Source: P52-10 sp041397365 (GTDB lineage: Bacteria > Pseudomonadota > Alphaproteobacteria > Rhizobiales > Xanthobacteraceae). Taken from it: 64,000 nucleotides of DNA. Every line of letters begins with the position of its first letter. Position 1 is the first letter of the stretch. The notes under the pieces are model-generated. The model worked only from the letters and a program-made list of their open reading frames with translations. It was not told the DNA's origin and did not search any database. This document shows, one piece after another, positions 53,447-62,490 of this stretch. Made by a program: the position numbers and the translations under genes. The stretch covers positions 248,001 to 312,000 of the forward strand of contig JAWKWT010000001.1 of the NCBI GenBank assembly GCA_041397365.1. Direction: 5' to 3'.

Positions 53447-53608
53447 TCAGCAGATGGTGACTCGGCCCGCGAGTACCATCGTGTTTTCGGGTTCGGCGCG
53501 GTGAGTACTGCGGATGCCCGGCACCGCCGCATCGACCGTGACGACGATCGCCCGAGCGCCGGCCTGCTCGGCACGCTGCATGAGCGCGGCCGTTGCGGCG
53601 CGAAACAT
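53447..53608 (-). pseudogene. Remnant of an FMN-dependent alpha-hydroxy-acid dehydrogenase
   Basis: A 53-residue frame from an ATG at 53608 reads MFRAATAALMQRAEQAGARA, then IVVTVDAAVPGIRSTHRAEP, then ENTMVLAGRVTIC. The segment RAEQAGARAIVVTVDAAVPG matches the conserved core of lactate/glycolate/mandelate oxidases (RAExAGxxAlvvTVDxPvxG). Nothing of the barrel before or the FMN site after is left. It is a short relic, or less likely a chance match. Confidence 0.4.
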
Positions 53609-53740
53609 CAACCGAACGTTTCTCGCCGGATCAGCAATTTTTATATGGCGATAAATCCTGATCGATCCTGCGCTTTCTTATCGATCCCGGCTCTCCGATT
53701 ATGGAGGCGTGCGATGTTTCGCTAAAGAACAGGCACGAAA

Positions 53741-54181
53741 ATGCCGAGCATGATGACCGTTTTGCTCCGCTCGTTCCGTCGCTCCAGGGATGCCGCTTCC
53801 GCGGTCGAGTTTGCGATTGTCGTCCCGCTGTTCGTGATGCTGGTGTTCGGCATCGTCGTCTATGGCTCCTGGCTCGGGATGATGCACAGCGTGCAGCAGC
53901 TCGCCGCCGAAGCGGCACGCACATCGATCGGCGGATTGACGGAAGCCGAGCGTGCCAGCCTCGCGCGCGCCTATATCACCGGCAATGCCGGCAGCTACCC
54001 TTTGCTGACGCCCACAAAACTGACAGTCGTTGCGCAGACGTCGTCGTCGGACGCCAATGTGTTCACGGTGACCGTGACCTATGACGCCACCGGCAGTCTC
54101 ATCTCCACGCTTCCGACCTTCGTTCCCGCGCCCTCGCCGCACATTTCGCGCTCCGCGGCCATCCCGCGCGGCGGCTATTGA
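53741..54181 (+). CDS. TadE-like pseudopilin protein
   Basis: This 146-residue protein has the TadE signature: a short basic N-terminus with RSRDAASAVEFAIVVPLFV (the conserved glutamate in VEFA) leading to one membrane segment (FVMLVFGIVVYGSWLGMMHS) and the periplasmic VQQLAAEAARTSIGG. TadE proteins are prepilin-peptidase-processed pseudopilins of tight-adherence pili. No tadA, tadB, tadC or flp gene is nearby. The ATG at 53741 is chosen, with an MMT two codons later as an alternative. It is followed 11 bp later by a TadG-like gene. Confidence 0.85.
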   Translation: MPSMMTVLLRSFRRSRDAASAVEFAIVVPLFVMLVFGIVVYGSWLGMMHSVQQLAAEAARTSIGGLTEAERASLARAYITGNAGSYPLLTPTKLTVVAQTSSSDANVFTVTVTYDATGSLISTLPTFVPAPSPHISRSAAIPRGGY

Positions 54182-54192
54182 GGACCTGACCG

Positions 54193-55842
54193 ATGCAGAT
54201 GCTCAAGGAATTCCGGAAGGATCAGCGCGGCAACATCGCAATCCTGTCCGCGGTTTTCGTATCGATGGGATTTGGTTTCGCCGCGCTGGGCGTCGACCTC
54301 GGAAAAGTCTTCACCGACCGCCGCAAGACCCAGAGCACGGCCGATCTCGCCGCGGTGGTGGCGGCCGCCGATCTACAAAATGCCGCAGCCGCAGCCCGCG
54401 CTACCGTGCAAAGGAACAACTATCCAGCCTCAGCGCTGGTGTCGGTCGAGCATGGCATCTACACGGCCAATGCCATGGTCGCTCCTGCCGCGCGCTTCGC
54501 TCCGGCGACGCCGGCAAACGCCAACGCCGTACGCGTGACGCTGCGGACCCAATCGAAGCTGGCCTTCGGCAAGTTCGTCACCGGACAGGACTATTTCGAC
54601 ATCCGCACGCAGGCGACGGCGACGACGACCGCGGTCGCCTCCTTCGCCATCGGCTCGCGGCTGGTGTCGCTGAACGCCGGCCTGCTGAACGCGATACTCG
54701 GCGGCATGCTCGGCACCACCCTGTCATTGTCCGCCATGGACTATCAGGCGCTGGCCGACGCAGGGTCGACGGCATTCGATTTCATGAAGGTGTGGGCCAT
54801 GCGCGCCGGCCTCACCGCCGGCACCTACAACGACCTGCTCGCCAGCGATGTGAAGCTGCCGGACGTCCTGAATGCGTTGCTGACCACGCAGCAAGGCGGC
54901 AATGCCGCGACCAATGCGTTGTCGGGCATCACGTCGGTCATCAACGGATCCTCCACCCGCATCACCCCTTCCGCACTGATCGATGCGGGACCGTATGGCG
55001 AGCTGCTCGTCACCCAAAAGCCGAAGACAGGCGTTTCACTGTCCGCCCTCGACGTGCTTGGAGCGACGTTGCAGCTCGTCAACGGCAACAACCAGATCGC
55101 CGCCAACGTCAATCTCGGACTGCCCGGCATCGTCAGCGCCTCGCTGCTGGCCACGGTCGGCGAGCGGCCGGTCGGCAAGAGCTGGGTCGCGGTCGGCGCC
55201 AAGGGCGCGAGCGTCCATACCGCCCAGACCCGCGTGCTGCTGACTCTGCAACTGCTCGGCAGCGGCTCGATCGCGAGCGTCAATCTGCCGATCTATATCG
55301 AGGTCGCTCACGGCACCGCGACGCTGAACCAGGTGACCTGCGGCTATCCCAATGTACAAACATCGACAGCCACGCTCGGCGTGAAACCCGGCGTGATCGA
55401 CGCCTGGATCGGTCAGGTCACGCCGGCACAGATGTCGAATTTCTCAAGCGCGCCGAACCCTGCGGCGGCAGTGCTGGTGACGCTGCCGGTCGCGCAGGTG
55501 AGCGGACGGGCGCACGCGGCGATCTCCAATCCGACGCCAAAAAACGTCAGCTTCAGCTATGCCGACGTGCAGGCGCAGACCAAGAAGACGGTGACGACGA
55601 CGTCCTTCACCGGCTCCCTCACGGCCAGCCTGCTCGGCGACCTGCAACTGACCGTTTCGCTGCTCGGCTTTGGATTGCCCATCCCCGGATTGGGCGCGCT
55701 GGTCACAAGCATCATCTCCGGCGCGACCGCCTCGATCGACCAGCTCGTGGCGACGACGCTGGCGACGCTCGGCATCGGCGTGGGCCAGGCCGATGTCTGG
55801 GTCACCGGCATCCGCTGTGACGGCGCGGTGCTGGTGAATTGA
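54193..55842 (+). CDS. TadG-like protein with N-terminal pilin-type helix and DUF2134-like region
   Basis: This 549-residue protein begins with QRGNIAILSAVFVSMGFGFA, the TadE/G-type leader and membrane segment. VDLGKVFTDRRKTQSTADLAAVVAA follows, as in DUF2134/TadG proteins. The long exported part has hydrophobic, repetitive alpha/beta segments (LLATVGERPVGKSW, LPIYIEVAHGTATLNQVTCG) and no recognisable von Willebrand factor A (MIDAS) motif, unlike classical TadG. A C-terminal Cys (GIRCDGAVLVN) pairs plausibly with NQVTCGYP. It is coupled to the TadE-like gene. Confidence 0.78.
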   Translation: MQMLKEFRKDQRGNIAILSAVFVSMGFGFAALGVDLGKVFTDRRKTQSTADLAAVVAAADLQNAAAAARATVQRNNYPASALVSVEHGIYTANAMVAPAARFAPATPANANAVRVTLRTQSKLAFGKFVTGQDYFDIRTQATATTTAVASFAIGSRLVSLNAGLLNAILGGMLGTTLSLSAMDYQALADAGSTAFDFMKVWAMRAGLTAGTYNDLLASDVKLPDVLNALLTTQQGGNAATNALSGITSVINGSSTRITPSALIDAGPYGELLVTQKPKTGVSLSALDVLGATLQLVNGNNQIAANVNLGLPGIVSASLLATVGERPVGKSWVAVGAKGASVHTAQTRVLLTLQLLGSGSIASVNLPIYIEVAHGTATLNQVTCGYPNVQTSTATLGVKPGVIDAWIGQVTPAQMSNFSSAPNPAAAVLVTLPVAQVSGRAHAAISNPTPKNVSFSYADVQAQTKKTVTTTSFTGSLTASLLGDLQLTVSLLGFGLPIPGLGALVTSIISGATASIDQLVATTLATLGIGVGQADVWVTGIRCDGAVLVN

Positions 55843-55967
55843 TGCCCGGCCGCGGGAAAGTCCTGTGTAATCTGCGGCTGACATCCCACCATCAGGATGC
55901 GCCGAACCGATTTCGTATCCGCGCAAGCTTTTGATTCGGAAGGCGGGCGCAAGAAAACAATACGGAG

Positions 55968-56891
55968 CTAATGCGGACTATCTCTTTTGAGGTGCCTGGC
56001 TCTATGAAGTCGCGACGTTTGGCCGGTCGATGTTGTGACAACGTTTTTCAGGACCTCGACGAGCTTCGCCGCCGTGTCGGACACCGCATATTCCAGACCG
56101 GTACGCTGGAATATACCAAATTCACGTGAGGGGAGTTGCGGAAGGTAGTACTCCGTTGCGACTTGCAATTCGTCGCGACCAAACTCCGGAAATGTCGCCA
56201 GCAGCCCCAAGGCGCGCTTGGTGGCCTCTATGCGTGCGAGAAGATCGTGGCTTGCGAAAACCACCGAATAAGCAATCCTCGCATCTTCCAGAACCCGGAT
56301 GGTCGGAGTGTCGCCTGGCGATCCGGGCCAGCAGATCAAGGGAAGTGGTTTGCCGGGGCTCAGCACAAATGACTTTGCCCTTAGCCAGGAATATTCCTCA
56401 GTCCATCGAACGAGTCGCTTTGCAAATCGGGGATCGTCGAGGTCCATCATGACCGCCAGATCAAGATACCCGTCGGAGAGCAGCTTCGAGAGTTCGGTGG
56501 AATTCTCGCAATGGATATGGATGTGACTGATTTGCGCGATGTCGACGCCCGCGAGCAGCCGCCTGAGATGCAGCGGGGTCAGACCGAGACGAATAGGACG
56601 CTTGTCTTTCGCGGATCCGACCAGCGACAATATCTGATCGTTGGCATCGAGTATGCGGGACGCCAGCCCGAGAACATGCGACCCGCGGGTTGTCAGGGTT
56701 GCACCGGAAGGTCCCCGCTCAAACAGATCGCCTCCCGCCAGAAGCTGGAGTCTTTTGATCTGGGCCGACACGGCAGGCTGACTGAGGTGCAGAAAGTCAG
56801 CCGCCTTTGAATGCGAACCCAATTCGGCAACGGCTTTGAAAGCCCGAATGGCTTCCATCGGCAGGTTGAGGTGCTCGTATCGCCGGTTCAC
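55968..56891 (-). CDS. LysR family transcriptional regulator
   Basis: This 307-residue regulator has an N-terminal winged helix-turn-helix: AFKAVAELGSHSKAADFLHLS, then QPAVSAQIKRLQ. The effector domain follows with RPIRLGLTPLHLRRLL, HIHIHCENSTELSKLLSDGYLDLAVMM and the C-terminal GIFQRTGLEYAVSDTAAKL. It is read away from the IclR/MmgE/TctC gene group, with 270 bp between, and probably regulates that group or itself. The start at 56891 (MNRRYEHLNLPMEAIRAF) is typical. A start at residue 12 is possible. Confidence 0.92.
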   Translation of the reverse strand: MNRRYEHLNLPMEAIRAFKAVAELGSHSKAADFLHLSQPAVSAQIKRLQLLAGGDLFERGPSGATLTTRGSHVLGLASRILDANDQILSLVGSAKDKRPIRLGLTPLHLRRLLAGVDIAQISHIHIHCENSTELSKLLSDGYLDLAVMMDLDDPRFAKRLVRWTEEYSWLRAKSFVLSPGKPLPLICWPGSPGDTPTIRVLEDARIAYSVVFASHDLLARIEATKRALGLLATFPEFGRDELQVATEYYLPQLPSREFGIFQRTGLEYAVSDTAAKLVEVLKNVVTTSTGQTSRLHRARHLKRDSPH

Positions 56892-56938
56892 TTCCGTTCC
56901 GAATCATACATCGAGCCAATCGATCGATACCTTATAAT

Positions 56939-56953
56939 ACAATCTAGAGTTGT
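56939..56953. promoter_or_regulatory. Dyad ACAA-N7-TTGT in the LysR-IclR gap
   Basis: ACAATCTAGAGTTGT has inverted ends (ACAA/TTGT) around a TCTAGA centre, 48 bp before the LysR ATG. It suits an operator for the LysR or IclR protein. No experimental consensus can be matched by eye. Confidence 0.35.
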
Positions 56954-57161
56954 CTAGTGAGGATATTTTTCAGCTTTTGATTGAGAAATAGCGCTTCGGT
57001 CCGATGTAAGCGGTTGATGCTCCGGCGGCAGCGATCCCGTCCCGAAACGCCTCGGCGACGAACTCACGGCCGTCGCCTGACCGTATGTACGCAGACTTGA
57101 TAGAGGTTAGAATGCCGCGTTCAACAACCTCTCTTTCCTGCAACTCGACCATTGATCCGCG

Positions 57162-57908
57162 ATGACCGAGACGGTTCGTGCCGTTGCCCGAGCGCTCAAG
57201 CTGCTTGAAGCGCTCAATGTCCATGGCACGACCGGTATCGACTCGTTGCAGCGGGCAACAGACCTGCCCAAGACGACCGTCATTCGCCTGCTTCAGTCTC
57301 TCAGGCAAAGCGGATACATTCGATATGTCTCGCGTCGTTCCGGATACACCTTAACGCCAAGAGTGCTCCGCCTGTCGGCTGGCTTTTCCTATTCCGAGGT
57401 CGCCGTTGCACTTTCGCTGAAGCGACTCGATGATTTCACGAAGCGCTACAAATGGCCCATCGGAATTGCAACCTTCAACCGCGGCGCTCTGAGACTGCAA
57501 TACGGGACCTATGACAAGAGCCCGATCGCCACGAACGTCCCTCGCCTCGATCGAAGCCTGCCCTGGTTGACCACGGCTCACGGTCAGGCGTATCTCGCCT
57601 TCTGCCCCCCGGATGTTCAGGCCTTTATTATTCAGTCGCTGAAAGCGAGAAGCCGGTCGCGTGTCGATGAACGACAGGTCTCCAAACTGATCCAAAACAT
57701 TCGAAGCGAGGGATTCTCGCTTCGACCTGCCACACCATCAGACCGAGCGATGGGGTTTGCCGTTCCCGTGCTGTATCAGGACGGCGTTGCAGCCACCATC
57801 GGCATGAGGTTCTTTCGATCCTCGATCAGCTCCGAAGAGGCAGTCCGTCTTTATCTGAAGCCTTTGAAATCGATCGCAACCGCCATATCCGGTGACCTCA
57901 CCGAATAA
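57162..57908 (+). CDS. IclR family transcriptional regulator
   Basis: This 248-residue regulator has an N-terminal winged helix: AVARALKLLEALNVHGTTGID, LPKTTVIRLLQSLRQSGYIRY. The GAF-like IclR effector domain follows (LPWLTTAHGQAYLAFCPPDV, VSKLIQNIRSEGFSLRP, MGFAVPVLYQDGVAATIGMRF). The MmgE/PrpD gene starts about 90 bp downstream on the same strand, suggesting it regulates that pathway. The start at 57162 (MTETVRAVARAL) fits the family. Confidence 0.92.
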   Translation: MTETVRAVARALKLLEALNVHGTTGIDSLQRATDLPKTTVIRLLQSLRQSGYIRYVSRRSGYTLTPRVLRLSAGFSYSEVAVALSLKRLDDFTKRYKWPIGIATFNRGALRLQYGTYDKSPIATNVPRLDRSLPWLTTAHGQAYLAFCPPDVQAFIIQSLKARSRSRVDERQVSKLIQNIRSEGFSLRPATPSDRAMGFAVPVLYQDGVAATIGMRFFRSSISSEEAVRLYLKPLKSIATAISGDLTE

Positions 57909-57997
57909 TCCGCCTGGCGGACTTTGCCGTTTCTTTGCGTGACTTGCGCGAGCGCGTTTTCCAGACTGTCGTCTCGAGATCACGCCAAGAAACGATC

Positions 57998-59491
57998 ATG
58001 ACGCGAACCACGCACACACCCCTGGCCGTTCGACTGGGCTCCGCCATTTCCGAAGCCAAGTTCGAGCAATTGAGCTCCGAGACTGTTTCGCGCGTGAAAC
58101 TCTCGATCCTCGATAATATCGGTACGATCGCGTATGTCTCGACGCTGGAAGATTGTGCGCCGGTGCTCGACCGGGTCAGGGAGAAAGGCGGCCGCGCTGA
58201 AGCCACCGTTGCGGGACAATCCATCAAGGCCCCGCTGGAGGACGCCTCTGCGGCCAACGCATTTCTCATCCATGCCGCGGAAACCGATGAAAGCGATTTC
58301 AGGGCCAGCCTGAGAGCCTCGCCCGTCGTCATGGCTCCGGCAATGGCAACCGCTGAATCAATCGGAGCAACCGGCAAGGACTTCATTCTCTCGCTGGCTG
58401 TCGGATACTCGGTCCTTGGTGCTCTTGCAGCTCCGCTTGGAAGGCTGCAACCGTACGGCTTCATGTCGGTCGGCGTGTGGGGCACATCGTCCGCCGCCGC
58501 GGTATCAGCCAGGCTGATGGGGTTGAATGCTTCTCAATGCACGCACGCTCTCGCGCTGGCGGGCGGCGGCGGTGGCGGCCTGTTTCAATACTATTACGAT
58601 CAGACCGAAGAAAAGCGCCTGATCGTCGCCCGTTCGGTTCGAACCGGCGTTGAAGCTGCGCTACTCGCAAGGACAGGCATGGTCGGGCCGGAAAGAATCT
58701 ACGAAGGAGAAGCCGGAGTTTATCGCGTTTTTGGGAAGCTCGTCGGCAGGGATGTCTCGGAGCGCGAGATCGACAATGTCGCGGAGCAGGCCCGCCGATG
58801 GGATGGACCTCTCTACCTGATCCCCAAATACTATGCCGCGTCGGCTTCGATCATTCCGTTTCTCGATGGTCTGGACGAACTCTTCCAGTCGCGCCCCGAT
58901 ATTCGCGCGCAGGTCGCAAACTTCGAACTCCATATCGAGGACGACCCGACCTATATCCTTGCGGCGAAGCACAAGGCTTACGAGCATCCCCACACGATCA
59001 TCGGCGCGAAGATCAACCTGCAATTCGTCATCGCGCTGTTTCTCAGGTCCGGAACGGCAAGCGCCGCGGATTTCTCCGAAGCAACGATCGAGGATCGCGA
59101 CCTGCGAAGCTTCGCAGAGAAGGCAGCGATCGTCAGGAAGCCGCGCGGGACCAAGAGTTCCATTGTTCTTGTGCTGACGTCCGGCGAACGGGTCGGCGTT
59201 TCGCCGATTCACCCCAGCACGAGCGGCTTTGCGTCGGCGGACCTCATTCGGCGGGAGCTGAAGTTCAATTCGTTGACATCCCGCCTACTCGACGACGACC
59301 AACGCCAGCAAATTCGGCGCGCCGTCGACGATTTGGAAACGGAGCGGGACATGGCGACATGGTTCTCCAGGGTCAACGAGATGATCGTTGCCGCTTCATC
59401 CCGCAGCCACGTCACAAATGGACAGAACGAGGCGAACAATCGGCCCAAAGCATGGGTCGTTCCAACACAGCACGATAATCGCAGAGCTTGA
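57998..59491 (+). CDS. MmgE/PrpD family protein
   Basis: This 497-residue protein is of the 2-methylcitrate dehydratase/cis-aconitate decarboxylase-like superfamily. VKLSILDNIGTIAYVS, ANAFLIHAAETDESDF, GYSVLGALAAPLGRLQPYGF and ALALAGGGGGGLFQYY lie in the helical domain. KYYAASASIIPFLDGLDEL and IEDDPTYILAAKHKAYEHPHTIIGAKINLQFVIALFL belong to the second domain. Members dehydrate, decarboxylate or isomerise hydroxy-di/tricarboxylates. It is probably the catabolic enzyme for the compound bound by the next gene's product. Confidence 0.85.
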   Translation: MTRTTHTPLAVRLGSAISEAKFEQLSSETVSRVKLSILDNIGTIAYVSTLEDCAPVLDRVREKGGRAEATVAGQSIKAPLEDASAANAFLIHAAETDESDFRASLRASPVVMAPAMATAESIGATGKDFILSLAVGYSVLGALAAPLGRLQPYGFMSVGVWGTSSAAAVSARLMGLNASQCTHALALAGGGGGGLFQYYYDQTEEKRLIVARSVRTGVEAALLARTGMVGPERIYEGEAGVYRVFGKLVGRDVSEREIDNVAEQARRWDGPLYLIPKYYAASASIIPFLDGLDELFQSRPDIRAQVANFELHIEDDPTYILAAKHKAYEHPHTIIGAKINLQFVIALFLRSGTASAADFSEATIEDRDLRSFAEKAAIVRKPRGTKSSIVLVLTSGERVGVSPIHPSTSGFASADLIRRELKFNSLTSRLLDDDQRQQIRRAVDDLETERDMATWFSRVNEMIVAASSRSHVTNGQNEANNRPKAWVVPTQHDNRRA

Positions 59492-59516
59492 ATTAGCGAT
59501 CTCAGGAGCACATCAA

Positions 59517-60506
59517 ATGCCGTCCAGGACCAACACACCGTCTCGTCTTTCTCGCACCGCAATCGTTCTGGCAACGTCTCTGACACTGGGTGCGTCTGCG
59601 TATGCTCAGGACATCTATCCATCCAAGCCTGTCCGTCTCGTCGTTCCTTACCCGCCGGGCGCGGTGACGGATTCGATTTCGCGCATCGTCGCGAACGAAC
59701 TCGGCAAGGTGATCGGGCAAACCGTCGTCGTCGAAAACAGGCCCGGAGCGAACACTCTCGTGGGAACGCAGTCGGTCAGATATGCGCCGGCCGACGGCTA
59801 TACCCTGCTCTATCAATCGAACACTCTGGTCACGAACCTTCATGCGGTGAAGCAGCCAGGATATGCGTTGCAGGACTTCAAGCCGGTCGGGATGCTGAGC
59901 CAGAGCGCCTTCGTTTTCATGGTCTCGTCCAAGCACAACTTCAACTCGCTCAACGACTTCATCTCTTACGGAAAGGCGAATCCCGGAAAGCTGAACGTCT
60001 CGACGATCGGCCCCGGATCGTCGGCCTCGATCATCACCCATCGGCTCGGTCAGGCCGCCAGCATCAACTGGACCGAAATCCCCTACAAAGGCGGCGCTGA
60101 AGCAACCAACGCTGTGATGAACGGAGACACCCACGCATTCGCGGCAAGTCAGGGCGCACCGCTTATTCATGCAAATCTCGACAAGATGAGGATGGCCGCC
60201 ATCACGGCGGAAAAGCGCAGCGAATTCCTGCCGAATGTCCCGACCTTCAAGGAGTTGGGCTACCCGTCCGTCACCTACGAATCCTGGAGCGCCCTGTTCG
60301 TAAGATCAGAAACGCCCGCTCCGATCGTCGCCAAGCTGACCTCGGCCATGCACGAAGTCATGAAGTCGCCAACGACGCTCGCGCAATTCAAGCAGCTCAG
60401 TGTTCCGCCTTACGATGGCAGCATCGAGGATATGCCTGTGAAGCTCAAAAAGGAGCTGGAGGACTTTCAGGCCGACGCGAAAAAGCAGGGTCTTGAGCCG
60501 CAATAA
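59517..60506 (+). CDS. Bug/TctC family tripartite tricarboxylate-type solute-binding protein
   Basis: This 329-residue protein has a signal peptide (LSRTAIVLATSLTLGASAYA-QDI). The binding domain opens YPSKPVRLVVPYPPGAVTDS and contains VVENRPGANTLVGTQSV, ADGYTLLYQSNTLVTNLH, EIPYKGGAEATNAVMNGD and LPNVPTFKELGYPSVTYESW, all Bug/TctC hallmarks. No TctA/TctB membrane subunits are adjacent, as is common for Bug proteins. It starts 25 bp after the MmgE/PrpD stop with AGGAG upstream, so the two are co-transcribed. Confidence 0.92.
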   Translation: MPSRTNTPSRLSRTAIVLATSLTLGASAYAQDIYPSKPVRLVVPYPPGAVTDSISRIVANELGKVIGQTVVVENRPGANTLVGTQSVRYAPADGYTLLYQSNTLVTNLHAVKQPGYALQDFKPVGMLSQSAFVFMVSSKHNFNSLNDFISYGKANPGKLNVSTIGPGSSASIITHRLGQAASINWTEIPYKGGAEATNAVMNGDTHAFAASQGAPLIHANLDKMRMAAITAEKRSEFLPNVPTFKELGYPSVTYESWSALFVRSETPAPIVAKLTSAMHEVMKSPTTLAQFKQLSVPPYDGSIEDMPVKLKKELEDFQADAKKQGLEPQ

Positions 60507-60556
60507 GAGCAGAGCGGCTCCCTGTCCGGACATCGCGGTTTCCGACCTGATCCGAT

Positions 60557-60859
60557 TCAGCGAACGGTCTTCGGCCGCGCGCTGAGGGAATAACGGGCGT
60601 ATCCGATAAGCGAACAGTACAGGAGCCCGGCCGCCAGGCTGGTATGGCCGCTGAACATGACGAGGCCGAGGCTCCAGCCATTCCAGGCGACGAGCAGACC
60701 AAGCGCCGCCAACAAAGCGAACGTGCCGATCGCCCGAAGAAGGTATTTTGTGCTCAGGCGGAGCGGTCTGCCGACAATCTCGCGGTGCTGGCGCGGCGTC
60801 GCGAGCGCCAGCGCGGCGAAGCCCGCCAGACACAGCACAAAGCTGAGCAGATGCATCAT
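60557..60859 (-). CDS. DUF3325 family membrane protein
   Basis: This 100-residue protein has three hydrophobic segments (LLSFVLCLAGFAALALA, GTFALLAALGLLVAWNGWSLGLVMF, LAAGLLYCSLIGYA). The N-terminal MMHLLSFVLCLAGFAALALA with PRQHREIVG is the DUF3325 pattern. Such proteins close iron-uptake operons containing PepSY and TonB-receptor genes, as here. The ATG at 60859 overlaps the PepSY stop by 4 bp. Function is unknown. Confidence 0.85.
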   Translation of the reverse strand: MMHLLSFVLCLAGFAALALATPRQHREIVGRPLRLSTKYLLRAIGTFALLAALGLLVAWNGWSLGLVMFSGHTSLAAGLLYCSLIGYARYSLSARPKTVR

Positions 60860-62473
60860 GCCACTCCTTCGCCGGAGGCAACGGTGGTCGAAGCGCTCCG
60901 GCTTGGCCTCAGCTTCGGCTGCGATACGATGCCCTTGCGGGCTGCGCGTATCGCCAGCGTGGCGTGAAGCAAAGCAAGCACCCAGCACATGATGTCCATG
61001 CCGGCGAATATCCAGTCGCCTTCCATCAGGCTGCGCCAGAACGGACGCTGCGTCGAAACCGCGTTGAGGACCGGCAGGAGAAACAGCATCGCCGCCGCCG
61101 CCCAGAGCTGCTCGATCCAGGCGGACCTGACGGGCCTGACCAGCGCGTGCAGCAGCGCAACGCCCCATACGATGAAGAAGATGTGGATCTCCCAGTCCGC
61201 GCGACCTTTCACGCCGTGCGGCAGCGAGGCGATTGGCCCACAGAAACGCCGTCATCGCGATCGACAGGCCGGCGATGCTCGCGACGTTCATCCGCTCCAC
61301 GAGCCGGAAACCGAAATAAGGACGCGCCGGATCTTTCAGCTTCTGCCGTCGCTTCACGGTCCACATCACGAGGCCGGTGCCGACCATCGCGGTGCCCATG
61401 AAGCTCACCAGAAAGTAGAGCCATCGCGTCGTGATGTCGCTGAAGCGTCCGAGGTGCAGCGCGTACAGCACGCCGCGCGTTTCAGCCGCGGGGCCGAAAT
61501 TGTCACGCACCCTCACAAGTTTACCTGTCGTGCCTTCGAACTCCATGAATTGCGGACTCATGGAGACGCGCCCCGGTTCTCCGCGTGACACCGCCACACG
61601 CGCCGTCGCATCGCCCGGTTGAGAGATGTGGATGCGCCCGACATTGTCGCGGCCCCAGCGCTCCTGCGCCTGCCGCACCATGGCGTCGATGGACGCCAAC
61701 GGCACGGCTTGTCCGCTGGGCCTGCCGGAGGGCAGGACGGCGCTGAGTTCGGCGGAGAGTTGCGCGCTCGGCCGGGGCCTTGATCGCCGCGCGCTCGCCC
61801 CAGGGCATGTACATCGCCATCAGCGTCACCAGTCCGGTATAGGTAATCATGGCATGGAACGGCAGGCCGAACACCGAAAGCGCATTGTGCGCGTCGAGCC
61901 ACGAGCGCTGCCCTTTCCCCACCGGAACGTGAAGAAATCGACGAAGATTTTCTTGTGCGTGATGACGCCGCTGATGATGGCGACGAGCATGAACATCGCG
62001 GCGATGCCCGCGAGCCACCTGCCCCAGAACGCCGGCATGTAGTGAAACTGGAAATGGAAGCGGAGGAAGAATTCGCCGCCGAGCGTCTCGCGCGAGGTGA
62101 CCTTCTGCCCCGTTGCGGAATCGAAATAGCCGTCGCCGAAGCCGCGCCCGCCGGCACCCCTGTTAAACCAGTAGGCATAGACGCTGTTATTGCGCGCGTC
62201 GGTCAGCCGAATGGTCCATTGCGACGCGCCCACCGCGACATTGCCAAGTTCGTTGGCGACACGCTGCGCCACAGCGGCCTGATCCGGCACCTGCGCCTGA
62301 TGCGAGAGCTCGGGCCGCATCCATTGCGACAGCTCGTCCTTGAAGTAGGCGACTGTCCCGGTGAGGAACATCGCGTACAGAACCCAGCCGAGCAGCAGGC
62401 CGGCCCAGGTGTGCAGATCGGACATGCTCTGCCGGATGCCGCGTCCCGGCGCCTCCAGATCGTCGTTTCCGCT
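60856..62473 (-). CDS. PepSY-associated membrane protein (iron-regulated PiuB-like), broken by three frameshifts
   Basis: From a GTG at 62473 (AAGGGA 7 bp upstream), the first part reads LHTWAGLLLGWVLYAMFLTGT and continues to IFVDFFTFRWGKG. The frame is lost near 61915 and resumes QRSWLDAHNALSVFGLPFHA. It is lost again near 61765, resuming AVPLASIDAMVRQAQERWG and VMWTVKRRQKLK, and a third time near 61225, ending VASGEGVA at 60856. Together the parts give about 540 residues, the usual length for a PepSY protein with four membrane spans, which reduces or handles ferric-siderophores. Three indels restore it. Confidence 0.85.
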
Positions 62474-62490
62474 CACGAACGGATCCCTTG

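Larger units (their letters stand above)
53280..53740. other. 460-bp gap upstream of the ABC operon: dyad and gene remnant
   Basis: It holds an AT-rich stretch with the palindrome TTCTATAGAA (53351-53360), where the ABC operon promoter should lie. The remnant of an FMN-dependent dehydrogenase follows at 53447-53608. An AT-rich stretch without a gene then leads to the TadE-like start. Confidence 0.6.

Noticed and set aside
53501..53725. 74-codon plus-strand frame between the ABC operon and TadE
   Set aside because: No start signal and no motif; overlaps the better-supported minus-strand remnant.
54081..55820. 579-codon frame overlapping the TadG-like gene
   Set aside because: Wrong-phase shadow; the TadG-like frame has the leader, start spacing and composition of a real gene.
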